A DNA stretch of 64,000 nucleotides from Letharia columbiana. Lineage: Eukaryota; Ascomycota; Lecanoromycetes; Lecanorales; Parmeliaceae. Below are positions 54,911 through 64,000 of the stretch, piece by piece. Below the pieces are notes generated by a model. It was not told where the DNA came from. It saw nothing but the letters and a program-made list of their open reading frames with translations, and ran no database searches. The position numbers and the translations under genes were made by a program. Location of the stretch: contig NW_023501064.1 in NCBI RefSeq assembly GCF_014066305.1, positions 248,001 to 312,000 of the forward strand. Direction: 5' to 3'. Every line of letters begins with the position of its first letter. Within the stretch, counting starts at the first letter, position 1.

Positions 54911-56009
54911 TCAAACACTCATCTTCATGGGAATACTCGCATGCGGCTTATACCCCTTTATCTCAAAATCCTCCGCCTTCCACCCATCAATACTTCCTTC
55001 ATGGTGATCCAAAACCTTAAGATCTGGGAAATCCCTTGGTATTCTCTCTAGCTGTACCTTCAAGGCATCCACGTGATCCAGATATACATGGGCGTCTCCC
55101 ATCGTATGAATGAAGGTTCCGGGATTCAAGTCGCATACATCTGCAAGCATGTGTGTTAACAAAGCGTAAGAGGCGATGTTGAAAGGGACACCGAGTCCCA
55201 TATCGCATGAACGTTGGTACAGCTGGCAGGAAAGAACGCCTCGAGGTTTAAGCACCCTGTTGCCATTGGCACGCGCTGCCGACTCCGCGTGGTCGCCGTT
55301 TGCCTGCACACCAGACTTCGAGGCTTTTGGGAATGAAACGTAGAATTGTGCAAACATATGACAAGGCGGCAATGCCATCTTCCCCAGATCCGCAGGATTC
55401 CACGCACTCAGTATTATCCTTCGATCATACGGCTTATTCTTCAACTTTTCAATGACCTCTGCTAACTGATCCACTCCCTTGCCCATGTAATCTGTCTTCG
55501 CATCCACATACTCTGCGCCAAAATGCCGCCATTGGAAACCATAGACAGGTCCCAGATCTCCTACTTCTCTGTGAGAAAGGCCAACGCTATCGAGGTACTC
55601 GCGGCTGCCATTGCCGTCCCAGATCTTTATACCGGCTTCAGAGAGAGGCAAGGACGAAGTGGAGCCGGTAATGAACCAGAGGAGTTCCGCAATGACGGCG
55701 CGGAGGAAGACCCGTTTGGTGGTCAGAAGTGGCAGTACCGGGATCGGGTGTGATGAGGGATCTGGTGAGGGCCGCGAGAGGGAGAAGCGGAGGGCTGGAG
55801 GTGCAAAGAGGGAAAGAGTACCTGTTCCTGTTCTTTGCGAGGGTGAGCATAGGACACAATTGGGAACATGGAAAGCGCTGAGAATACCTGTCCGGGCGAT
55901 GCTCGCCGTCCTCAAGGATGTTCCGGATCAGGTCAAGGTATTGGTGTTCCTCATGCGGTTGGGACAGGTCATATCCGTTGGACAGTGTGCCTCTTTCTGT
56001 CTCTGTCAT
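54911..56009 (-). CDS. Thymidylate synthase
   Basis: Converts dUMP and methylene-tetrahydrofolate to dTMP. Exons 56009-55888 and 55832-54911 (55-bp intron) give 347 residues. Visible: [20 protein letters not shown] with the phosphate-site Arg region completed by the splice ([11 protein letters not shown]), [46 protein letters not shown] followed by the catalytic Cys-His, [20 protein letters not shown], and the C-terminal [20 protein letters not shown] ... MKMSV. A short insertion ([20 protein letters not shown]) lies between the catalytic Cys and the CQLYQRS motif. The gene is convergent with the CUZ1-like gene, stops 163 bp apart. Confidence 0.96.
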
Positions 56010-56371
56010 TGTAGCTAAAACTGCAATCGGTTCTAGAATGCTTCGAAGCGGCTCTTTGAAGTGAAGGTGCACTGGATCTGGCGAAGTCCGTCGCGTATGA
56101 CGCGTACTAGCGTGTCTCTCCACCAAAGCCGACTAATTTCAATAGTCGAAGTCCATAATAGACAGTAAAGCAGATAGTTTACTAGGTACTTCAGAAATTG
56201 CTCTTCCCTAAAGCTATGTTGCATGGATACTCTATCTGAAATGGCCTGCTGCAGGCTGTTATTAAAGGCTCTAGATATAGATTAAGACGAAACATTTAGA
56301 ATCGAGCTTCCATGCATAGACAAATACAAGACAACATGGTTCGAGACTCTGAAGCGCAGCACGCGGCCTAA
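56010..56371. other. Intergenic, thymidylate synthase promoter
   Basis: About 360 bp between two minus-strand genes. No conserved element was identified with confidence. Confidence 0.4.
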
Positions 56372-57507
56372 TTAGACCATATTCCATAGAGGACGAGGCC
56401 TTAGCACTGGAGATGCAGGTTTGCCTCTGGTTTGCTGCGGTGGTATTCCAACATACGCCTCACGCCTCGCCGGATCGCCAACAGTAATGGACCAGGTGTG
56501 GAGGCCGTAGTAAGATGCAATGGAATGGACCAGCCAGCGCCTAAACCATGTCAGTTCCCCGGTTTGTCGATGGCAGAAAATAGCAAGCCACATACCCAAA
56601 GCTCGCTCCCTGGTCGTTTGCCAAGCTGTCGAAGACCAGCCGCTGGTCTCTCTCAGCGTCACTTTCATCTAAGCTGGTCTTCGGAGACGAAGGTATATCG
56701 TTCATTTGCCCGTTTCGGCCGACGAATACAATTTCTTCGTCTTCAGAATCCAGCTCATGCTCGCTAACATCCTTCTTCTGGTCTTCCCAATTCTTTACAA
56801 AGAAGCGAATTTGCTCTTCAAGATCCTTCAACAAGCCCTTAGCAGCCTTGGCTCTCTTGAGCTTCTCGCGAAGCTCTCTTGGGATCTTGCCAGCGCTCTC
56901 GTTTTCTCCCTGGGCCTGCTTACGGGCAGTCTCGCGCTTCTTCTTATTCTCAGCGCCGGCTCGTACGGTCATGTCCAGGTCCCAGAGCGGCGCAAGGTAA
57001 TAAGGAACGGCATGTTTGGGATATGTTGGGTGAACTTCCCAATCGCTCGGTAGTGGGGGTTGCGCCCATGGGTTATTCAACAGACGATCTACGCAAGCCG
57101 AAGATCGTCAATATCGAGATTCCGTATCATAGCGACTAAGTATGATACGAACCATTCTCCCAGCGTGTACGGCGACGGCTTCCTTCCTTGCCTTTGAGGA
57201 GTGCCTCACGACGTTTTAGGCTGTCGCGCCGAAGAGGCTCACGGCGTGGGCGATAGGCGGACGAAGCGTCGTCTGCACGACGAGCAGTCCCAGCGATTTC
57301 GCTTTGCTTGCGATGGGTCGGCTCCTCGAGGTCAATGGCAATAGATACGCTTGCATCAGGGACAAGGCCTGGGGAGACCAGCGAGACTGCACTGAGTGAC
57401 TGCGTGGCCTCCTCGGTCCATGCTTCAATATTGATGGGATGAGGCGGCGAAGTATTATTGAGACCACTGTTCTGCGCGTAGGCATTGGCGTTGGGATAGA
57501 TTGCCAT
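56372..57507 (-). CDS. R3H-domain protein with R3H-associated N-terminal domain
   Basis: Exons 57507-57153, 57088-56596 and 56540-56372 (introns 64 and 55 bp) encode 338 residues. An N-terminal basic region (RRADDASSAYRPRREPLRRD) leads into the R3H-associated domain (RLLNNPWAQPPLPSDWEVHP, TYPKHAVPYYLAPLWD). A charged helix (REKLKRAKAAKGLLKDLEEQ) and acidic linker follow, and then the R3H motif RWLVHSIASYYGLHTWSITV with its Arg-x3-His pair, ending DPARREAYVGIP. R3H domains bind single-stranded nucleic acid, so RNA binding is likely, but no process is known for the fungal group. Both joins occur inside conserved sequence (WEN|DRLLNNPW and SFG|RWLVHS). It is divergent from the M28 peptidase gene. 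Confidence 0.87.
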
Positions 57508-57844
57508 TCTGCCGAAGTTCCGTACGTCGAAGGGGCGCTTTCTGGTCAGTGATAGGGAGAGCAGAGATTATATGTCTGTTCCACACGTAGGTAGACAGAT
57601 AAAAAAGAATTCCCTGGCAAACCAATCTGTCTATATACGGACACAGTCACAAGTCTTCGAGTCATCAGGTGGAAGAAGGACTAGTGGACGCCAAGAAATA
57701 TGACGCTATCCGGCGGCGGAGGGCATTCCGCTTTAGCTATCAGATGACGACCTCATCAGATGCCTGAATAAGAAGCTGGGAATCAGCCCATATTGTCCAT
57801 CTCTTCTTAATCGACCAGATTCCATAACCACATCTACAATCGAA
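57508..57844. promoter_or_regulatory. Divergent promoter between R3H gene and M28 peptidase gene
   Basis: 337 bp shared upstream region. No defined binding site is claimed. Confidence 0.5.
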
Positions 57845-59184
57845 ATGAGAATTTGTTCACTCGCCGTTGTCGGACTTTCGACAGCAGCCGTCGCTTTATC
57901 CATTACTAAACCCGACCAGGCTGTCCTCGGCAATGACAATCAAGATCTGTACCTCGTTGAATTAGGCCCAGGAGAAAGAAGATGGATCGCAGAAGACGAG
58001 AAGTGGGCACTAAAACGAGTATGTAGCTGTCATCCGCCATAGGAGAACAGGCCTCTGGCTATGGCATACAGAGGATGCTAACATGTCTTGCATACAGGCT
58101 GGTGTTAATTTTATGGATGTAACAGAAACTCGTGACCTCGGATTAAATGTTAAAAGAGATGTCACTGTCCAGTTCCCAAACAAACCAGCATACAACGACA
58201 GCTTGGTGCCGTTGTTGAAAGAGCTAAAGCAAAAGAATATGCACAAGAACTTGGAGAAGTTTACATCCTTCCATACCCGATATTATCGGTCTCCCTATGG
58301 TGCGGAGTCCTCCGCTTGGCTGTACAGCAAAGTCAACCAGACCATCCAAAACTCTGGAGCTGCAGAATATGGCGCCCGTGTGGAGACTTTCGAACATTCT
58401 TGGGGGCAAAACAGCGTCATTGCTACAATACCTGGGAAGAGCGATAAAACCGTGGTGATCGGCGCACATCAAGATAGCATCAACCTCTTCCTGCCCTCAA
58501 TACTTTCTGCTCCTGGCGCAGACGACGATGGCAGCGGCACTGTCACCATTCTCGAGGCTCTGAGGGTTCTGTTAGAGTCTGAAGCGATCATCAAAGGAAA
58601 TGCATCCAATACTGTGGAATTCCATTGGTACTCCGCCGAAGAGGGCGGACTACTTGGGAGTCAGGCTATCTTCTCTGCTTACGAAAAGGAAGGTAGAGAC
58701 GTCAAAGCAATGTTGCAACAGGATATGACCGGCTACACTCACAAGACGATTGAAGCAGGAGAACCCGAAAGTGTTGGTGTGATTACAGACTTTGTTAACC
58801 CAGATCTCACCGAATTTATCAAGAAAATCATTACACAGGTATGTCACCGTTGATGTGAGCTAATTGAGCTGCTACCTGCTAATCGCGGGCCAGTATTGCT
58901 CGATACCCTATATTCTCACCAAATGTGGCTATGCATGCTCTGATCATGCATCCGCGTCGAAGGCTGGCTATCCCTCCGCTTTCGTTATTGAATCGGATTT
59001 CAAGTACAGCGATAACAAGATTCACACATCGCAAGACAAGATAGAGTTCCTCAACTTTGGTACGGAATGTCAGGCACTCCGTATGCCCACTTATACTGAC
59101 CATTCGTAAACAGATCATATGTTGCAACACGCAAGAATGACGCTGGCGTTGGCCTATGAGTTAGCATTTGCCAAATTTGATTAA
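57845..59184 (+). CDS. Secreted M28 leucine-type aminopeptidase
   Basis: Extracellular di-zinc aminopeptidase of the fungal LAP1 group. Exons 57845-58018, 58098-58838, 58894-59059 and 59114-59184 (introns 79, 55, 54 bp) encode 383 residues. Signal peptide [19 protein letters not shown], then a propeptide containing [20 protein letters not shown]. The mature enzyme has metal ligands in order: His of [11 protein letters not shown], Asp of [10 protein letters not shown], the Glu pair of [13 protein letters not shown], Asp of LQQDMTGY, and the last His in [20 protein letters not shown]. The cysteine pair before that His (TKCGYAC) fits the family disulphide. Length matches fungal leucine aminopeptidases (about 380-390). 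A role in external peptide use is inferred. Confidence 0.94.
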
Positions 59185-59603
59185 AGGCCTTGTACAGATT
59201 TGTACAATATTCTAGTGAGAGCAATATGCCTATTGACTTCTGTTGCGACTGAGAGGACAATAGCGGGTGCCGTATCCGTGTTCGACAACGCTCTTAGCGG
59301 TTCGCTGTCTTTTCTCATTTTCCATCGCGCTTTCCACCAATGGCGACCATGGAAAGCAAGCGCTTCCAGAACATGTGCCGTCAGGCTCACATCTTCTCCT
59401 CACTTCCTCTGCCAACCTTGCGGTAGTCTTGATCACTCCTAATTGACCATCCTTAACTCCTCAGAATTTGCCATTCGCTTGTTGCTCTCGGGCAAGTGAA
59501 CCTCACCCACCGAATTGCCTCTCATCACGGCAACCCGAGGCTGTCGACGTTCACTGGCTCAACCTGTTCGCAACGAACGATGACCTTCGATACCCCTAAA
59601 TCC
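59185..59603. other. Intergenic region
   Basis: About 420 bp between two co-oriented genes. No feature recognised. Confidence 0.4.
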
Positions 59604-60699
59604 ATGGAACGCGTCCAAACGAGTTCGATATCCCACTACACCAATTGCTTATATTCTAGAAGCTGACTGTCGTGCGTGGTCCAAGTGAATCCATTCGCCA
59701 AACGCGATAAGCACGACAAGCGAGCGATCATCGTCTTCAGATTTTTGACCTTGTTCACCTGGCTTCTCGTATTCGTCGTTAGCATTCTGTTCAACGTTAA
59801 GGCTCCGGCGAATGGTGAGACTATCTGGGACCAGAACAAGGCACATCCTACTCCGTTCTCGCTCAACGCTGAGACTACCTCCATATACTGGTGAACCCCT
59901 CTTTGGATACTGCAACTTTCCCAAGTATAGCGAGCTGATGCAGACCCAGGCTATTACTCCTCATGCTACAACTCGGCTACCTATACTGCCTTTTCACCTT
60001 CGACGCCGAGCTAGTCAAGGTCGCCGCGAATGTCGGCTCTCACTTCATCGTACACAATCTTCTCACGTCCGCATTTATCCTTCTGTGGGTGCACTCCCTC
60101 TTCTGGATCGGCGAATTGATGCTCGTTATGAACTCGTTCAACTTGACGTCGCTCTACTTCCGGCATCTCCGAACCCAACCTTTCATCCACATACCTGTCG
60201 TCACCGGTCCACTTGCTTGGAATTTTGTCGCCGTTTTGTCGAATGGAGCTGCGATGGTTGGCGCTCAAAGTCTCGCTGCCAGGATTCTAGCAAACGTGGC
60301 TATTTGGTCTATTCTGCTCTATGGCATCTTTTTCATGGGCGCCTTTAAGGATCATACTATTGGCTTCGAGTTGGCCATCCTCTCGGCATGTGCGTTTGAC
60401 TGTCAGCCTTCACAGCACGCACGCATTAGGCTAACCGCTCTTCATTAGCCCTCGCAATACATCAACATGGTATCAGGATTCTCGCCCTTCAATGGATCTT
60501 TGCTGTTGCGATCGCGATGCTGCTCCTCGCAGCAGCCCTCGCTATCTCACTTCCACCGGTAGGAGTAGTTGGCGCTCCCCTTTGCGGAAACCCTATTGAC
60601 GCGATACAGATCTTCGGCAAAGAACTCATATGGCGGAGGCTGGACGACGACTTGGACTACGAAGACCGTGAGAGAGAGCCTTTGTTGGGGAATGAGTAG
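59604..60699 (+). CDS. DUF1774-family multi-pass membrane protein
   Basis: Exons 59604-59622, 59686-59890, 59950-60389 and 60449-60699 sum to 915 bp, 304 residues; introns 63, 59 and 59 bp. Exon 1 is only 19 bp (MERVQT plus one base) and is the least certain part; it is needed because exon 2 has no ATG before the conserved start NPFAKRDKHDK. About seven membrane segments: FRFLTLFTWLLVFVVSILF, LLLLMLQLGYLYCLF, FIVHNLLTSAFILLWVHSLF, GPLAWNFVAVLSNGAAMVG, ILANVAIWSILLYGIFFMGA, FELAILSASLAI, LQWIFAVAIAMLLLAAALAI. A polar C-terminus (DYEDREREPLLGNE) carries an acidic di-leucine-like EREPLL, a possible vacuolar or endosomal sorting signal. The family has no assigned function. Confidence 0.82.
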
Positions 60700-61480
60700 T
60701 GTTGGAGAAAGATGGAGTGCGCTCACGGGAAGAGCGTTGCTGGCCTATGCTCATAGTCCGTGTTAGAGTTAATTTTGCTGCATTGGGCGTCGCTTTGTCT
60801 ATGGCATTTTTATCGTACGGTCAGGAGCACGGTCTAGCTCGATAGCTTGTGCGGACTAGCATCAGCATCAAGAGCGATCTTAAGGTCACTTCCAATATCG
60901 TGCCTTCGATTACGCAGCTTGTGGTGTTGAAGCGAATAGATAAGTCTCAGTAATTCAGACTCACGGCTAGCCGGGGTACCTATGGCCAGCCCTACACTCG
61001 TGCCTCGCTTCGGGGCCAATCATATCGCAAGCTCATTCGGCATACCCCTCCCTTGGGCCTTTCTGAACTGCGAATAGATATTCTTAAACAAGGCAGAAAA
61101 AGTCGATTGGGTCCTGTTACACCCCGTCTGGGATTCAAAATATCAACGTTACTTCTAGAAGTCGGATCCTAAAGACATCTGCATTCGAATTGATATCCTT
61201 ATCGCTGCGATTTCAAGCTGCTAGAATATCAACAATCTATAGAAAATGACCACCTTATAAAGCCATGGAATTATACCTAGCTACAAGCTTACAATTTTGA
61301 GCGAGGCAGATCTAGATTCTACTCAAATAGTAATTCGAAACTACATCTCTTCTATGCAAGATTCAAACCAGATATTCTTGTAACTCTAACGCCGATGGAA
61401 TTTCTATAGTCTAAGGTCAACGAGCAGTCACAGCACAAGTGTATCACTGTCTAGAGTAGTCGTCTTCACTGGTGGTAGAT
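60700..61480. other. AT-rich intergenic region
   Basis: About 0.8 kb, AT-rich from 61060 onward. A 61-codon minus-strand ORF at 60834-61019 is not convincing. No other feature. Confidence 0.4.
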
Positions 61481-63014
61481 ATGAAGCATATCAATTGCAG
61501 TGGGACTAGGACAGAGGTCAGCAGAAGCACATCATCAAACCCTCCAAACGCTCAGGCCTTTTCTCTCTCACAGATAGGCCTGCAACATGGCGCCGCAGCA
61601 AAGACTGAGATCGAACGGGGTCTGAGATTCTACGGAGTCTTTTTCCAAAAAACAGCCCAGTTCTCATGGGCCCAAGTGTGTGATACGGCTGCCAAGTTTG
61701 AGCCGTTGCTGTCGAGCCATTGGCCAGATTACTGCACGGAGATGAAAGGTATGGCAGACTACCATGAGCTTCTTTGCGTTATTACATGATGTTGCTTTTT
61801 TCTTTATGGTTGGCAGTTGCAAAGCTTCTGCAGTACCTGGTGTAAGTGGCGGTGCTTTTTACGACTGCAATTTACACTGTATCATCCCCTGAACATTTTT
61901 ACGAGTTCATGTAGTTGCAAAACCTGCTTTGTATTCATGTACGAGTTGTGTCTTCCATTCCTATCAGGAAGCCAAGCTGCTGACTCCATCATTGACCTGA
62001 CCTGGAAGTATTGACATCAGTAGGTGTCGCCAAGGGTGCAGATGTGCCCTACCTCTCCATCTTAGCCCTGAATGTGCGCACTGAGATTGCATTTGGATTG
62101 GCCAGAGACGGCTGCACAGCTGTCTTCTGGAAGACCGAGACGTCTTGCTTCCTCGCTCAGAATTGGGACTGGCAGGAGGAGCAACAAATGAATCTCATCA
62201 ACCTCAATATCAGCCAGGAAGGAAAGCCAGCTATCAGCATGATCACGGAAGCTGGCATAATTGGGAAGATTGGCCTGAACTCCAGGGGTGTTGGTGTCTG
62301 TCTGAACGCTATCCGGGCTCAGGGTGTTGATTTCCAAAAACTACCTTGCCATCTAGCCCTGAGGACGTGTTTAGAAAGTACTTCCACTGAAGAAGCCGTG
62401 GTAGCATTAAAAAAAGCGGGCGTGGCAAGTTCTTCACATCTCTTGGTTCGTACATTTCGGAGTGTTTCCTTCCCTCGTAGTGCCGAGTTCTGAGTAGCTA
62501 GAAAGGTTTCCGGAGCAGAAGGCTCTTTCTACGCTCGAGGCCTGTCTTGCGAGTCTGAGTTTCGCTTTTAAAAGCAATGCTGACTCCGAAATGTGTGTAG
62601 GTGGCAGATTCAGAATCGGCGATCGGGCTCGAGTGCAGTCACCTTGCTATAGTGGAATTGACAATGGAACAAGGAATTATCACGCACACAAACCATTACA
62701 TCAAGCCGCACCAGGGCGTGGAAGATCTCATGGCGCTGAAGGACTCACCAACAAGATTTGAACGCATCGACCAGCTTGTGCGCGAGCAGAAAGAAAGGCT
62801 TCAGGAGACTGGGACTCTGAAATTGGAAGACATTCGATCAATGCTCAAAGACGAAGAAAACTTTCCTACAGCAATTTGTCGATCAAAGACCAACGATAGC
62901 TCAATCACGACTTTATTTAGCATCGCAATGGACCTGAAAAACCGGAGGGCGGAAGTTGTGACAGGGAAACCCTCTTCAGAGGCAGCAATGTTGTATCTGG
63001 TGCCTAGGGAGTAG
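61481..63014 (+). CDS. Acyl-CoA:6-aminopenicillanate acyltransferase-like (penDE/C45) Ntn-hydrolase
   Basis: C45-family N-terminal-nucleophile protein related to PenDE. Exons 61481-61516, 61574-61748, 62024-62445 and 62601-63014 give 348 residues (PenDE 357). Start MKHINCSGT matches the family N-terminus; three extra codons are available at 61472. Landmarks: TEIGLQHGAAAKTEIERGL, EMKGVAKGADVPYLSILALN, VRTEIAFGLARDGCTAVFW with the Gly-Cys autocleavage site and Cys nucleophile, QNWDWQEEQQMNLI, MITEAGIIGKIGLNSRGVGV, LALRTCLESTSTEEAV, HTNHYIKPH and FPTAICRSK. Intron 1 (57 bp) is a stop-free multiple of three and could be misread as coding; intron 2 (275 bp) and intron 3 (155 bp) are unusually long. 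The C-terminus (LVPRE) lacks the peroxisomal signal of PenDE, and no penicillin genes are near, so it is probably an aatB-like enzyme with another substrate. Confidence 0.88.
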
Positions 63015-63248
63015 GTCTTCTGTCCGCTCGAGAACACGGATGGATCGAAAATGATATATACTCTCGTAGAACGTTGCTGTCACGGAGCTTCTTGTATCGG
63101 TCTCGAGCATCCTCGAGCGCGACGGAAAACCGATGCCATTTGATGCAGCACGAATCCTATTTTGCCCTGTGTCTATGCTTGTATTACTGCCATCAAACTG
63201 GCATGTTGCCCAAGTCATCCGCATCCATCCTCCGATTGCGATTCCCCT

Positions 63249-63624
63249 TTATTGCTTCGCCTTCTGCTCCCCCCCATTGTTCTTTAAAAATTCTCTGTGC
63301 ATGACTTCAGTAACCGCCTATGCCAATTGTCATCTTGAAGCAAGGAATCACGAACTGTATGAATTCTTCCTCGTCCTTCGAGCTAGCATTGATCGGTGGC
63401 CCTTGCTCCTTCGCCTTCTCTTTACCTGACATAGCGAAAGCCGTTCCAGCGGCGAATGTGCCCAGAGTGAGCATTGCAAGCTGTGACAGGACGGAGCGTT
63501 AGCTGTTTGATGCGTCCATTGAAGGCCAGGGAAAAAGGGAGGCGCGGAAGACGTGGGACAGAGCCGGGAGACTCACGACGTGGGAGCCGACTTGGCGACC
63601 GAAGATTGTGTATTGGGCGACCAT
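63249..63624 (-). CDS. ATP19: ATP synthase subunit k, mitochondrial
   Basis: Small inner-membrane subunit of the F1Fo ATP synthase, involved in dimer stability in yeast. Three exons, 63624-63577, 63480-63356 and 63294-63249 (introns 96 and 61 bp), sum to 219 bp, 72 residues (yeast 68). Sequence: MVAQYTIFGRQVGSHV, then the membrane span LAMLTLGTFAAGTAFAMSG, a basic stretch (KEKAKEQG), the conserved PPINASSKDEEEFIQEFLK and a polar end. Too short for usual ORF cut-offs, but every segment matches the family. A longer ORF running upstream to 63720 is 5' leader. Confidence 0.92.
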
Positions 63625-63755
63625 GATGGCGAGTCTCAGAGGTCGATGAAGGAGATTCTTTGCGAAACGTGCCTGGAAGAGCGATTCCAGACATCCAATT
63701 TTAGTCGGACGAAGTCGCAAGCGCCAAGCGGGCTTGGCTCGTAGCAGCCCTCACA

Positions 63756-64000
63756 CTAAACTACCTTCGGAAGGCGGTTCTGTAGCTGCCGGTTTTGATC
63801 TTTGGCTTGCGGCCGTGGCCGCTTTAGCGAGTGAGGTAGCTGAACAGGGATGCTGCGAAGAAGGCTAAGAAAATACAAGCCAGCGGTCGTAGTAAAGGTG
63901 GCTCCGGACGACGAGAGCATGCGCGGGATACGAGATGCAGTATGGAAGAGTGGGATGGTATCTTCTACAGGGGCTACGAGTGTAGGACTGGTCCAAATGG
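63756..64000 (-). CDS. Unknown protein, C-terminal part only, cut by the window end
   Basis: The minus-strand frame ending at 63756 is open to the window edge and reads protein-like: SPTLVAPVEDTIPLFHTASR, a hydrophobic segment TFTTTAGLYFLSLLRSI, then a basic tail HSLKRPRPQAKDQNRQLQNR. About 80 codons are visible. Family not recognised; the single hydrophobic stretch suggests a membrane anchor. It lies 132 bp upstream of, and in the same orientation as, ATP19. Confidence 0.5.
   Translation of the reverse strand, partial: IWTSPTLVAPVEDTIPLFHTASRIPRMLSSSGATFTTTAGLYFLSLLRSIPVQLPHSLKRPRPQAKDQNRQLQNRLPKVV

Noticed and set aside
57845..63014. Secondary-metabolite (penicillin-type) gene cluster around the acyltransferase homolog
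   Set aside because: Neighbours are an aminopeptidase, a DUF1774 membrane protein and ATP19; no synthetase, oxidase, transporter or regulator is present.

Overview
This window is nuclear DNA of a filamentous ascomycete (Pezizomycotina). The evidence is short GT-AG introns (mostly 48-60 bp, often with CTAAC/CTGAC-like branch sites) in most genes and a fully fungal gene set: class III-type chitin synthase, Hos3 deacetylase, Bem1, Msb2 mucin, the R3H-associated protein and DUF1774. No rRNA, plasmid, phage or CRISPR feature was seen. The class within Pezizomycotina cannot be fixed from the sequence alone.

Layout. 1-6.1 kb: 3' part of a chitin synthase gene, then a long single-exon HOS3-like deacetylase on the minus strand. 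7.6-11.4 kb: a small 8-cysteine secreted protein, a seven-exon queuine tRNA-ribosyltransferase, and a two-exon dsRNA-binding protein missed by simple ORF calling. 13.0-19.5 kb: a conserved unknown protein and three weakly supported small spliced genes. 19.6-30.1 kb: VPS36 (ESCRT-II), a THP3/SAC3-type protein, BEM1, a decayed SRPBCC gene and the mitochondrial ATPase AFG1. 30.8-37.7 kb: a gluconolactonase-like protein with an odd N-terminus, a partly resolved unknown gene, and a 1086-residue Ser/Thr-rich coiled-coil protein. 40.8-45.0 kb: an MSB2-type signalling mucin whose 21-bp repeat array carries a one-base frame break. 46.7-57.5 kb: FKBP12, histidinol phosphatase, a tRNA-Arg(CCT) gene with two insertions, mitochondrial PPT2, an AT-rich island, CUZ1, thymidylate synthase and an R3H protein. 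57.8-64 kb: a secreted M28 aminopeptidase, a DUF1774 membrane protein, an acyl-CoA:6-APA acyltransferase-like protein, ATP synthase subunit k, and the 3' end of one more gene.

The genes are mostly independent housekeeping or signalling loci, not a cluster. Links that can be drawn are loose: BEM1 and MSB2 both act in Cdc42/MAPK polarity signalling; AFG1, PPT2 and ATP19 are mitochondrial; TGT and the tRNA gene concern tRNA. There is no penicillin cluster around the acyltransferase homolog.

The most unusual item is the tRNA at 50920-51063. Besides a normal 16-nt intron after position 37, its T-stem is split by a 56-nt GT-AG segment with a perfect TACTAAC branch-site sequence, which looks like a spliceosomal intron inside a Pol III gene. 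Exon boundaries throughout were inferred by hand from splice motifs, reading-frame closure (every complete model sums to a multiple of three) and family similarity; none was tested against RNA or a database.
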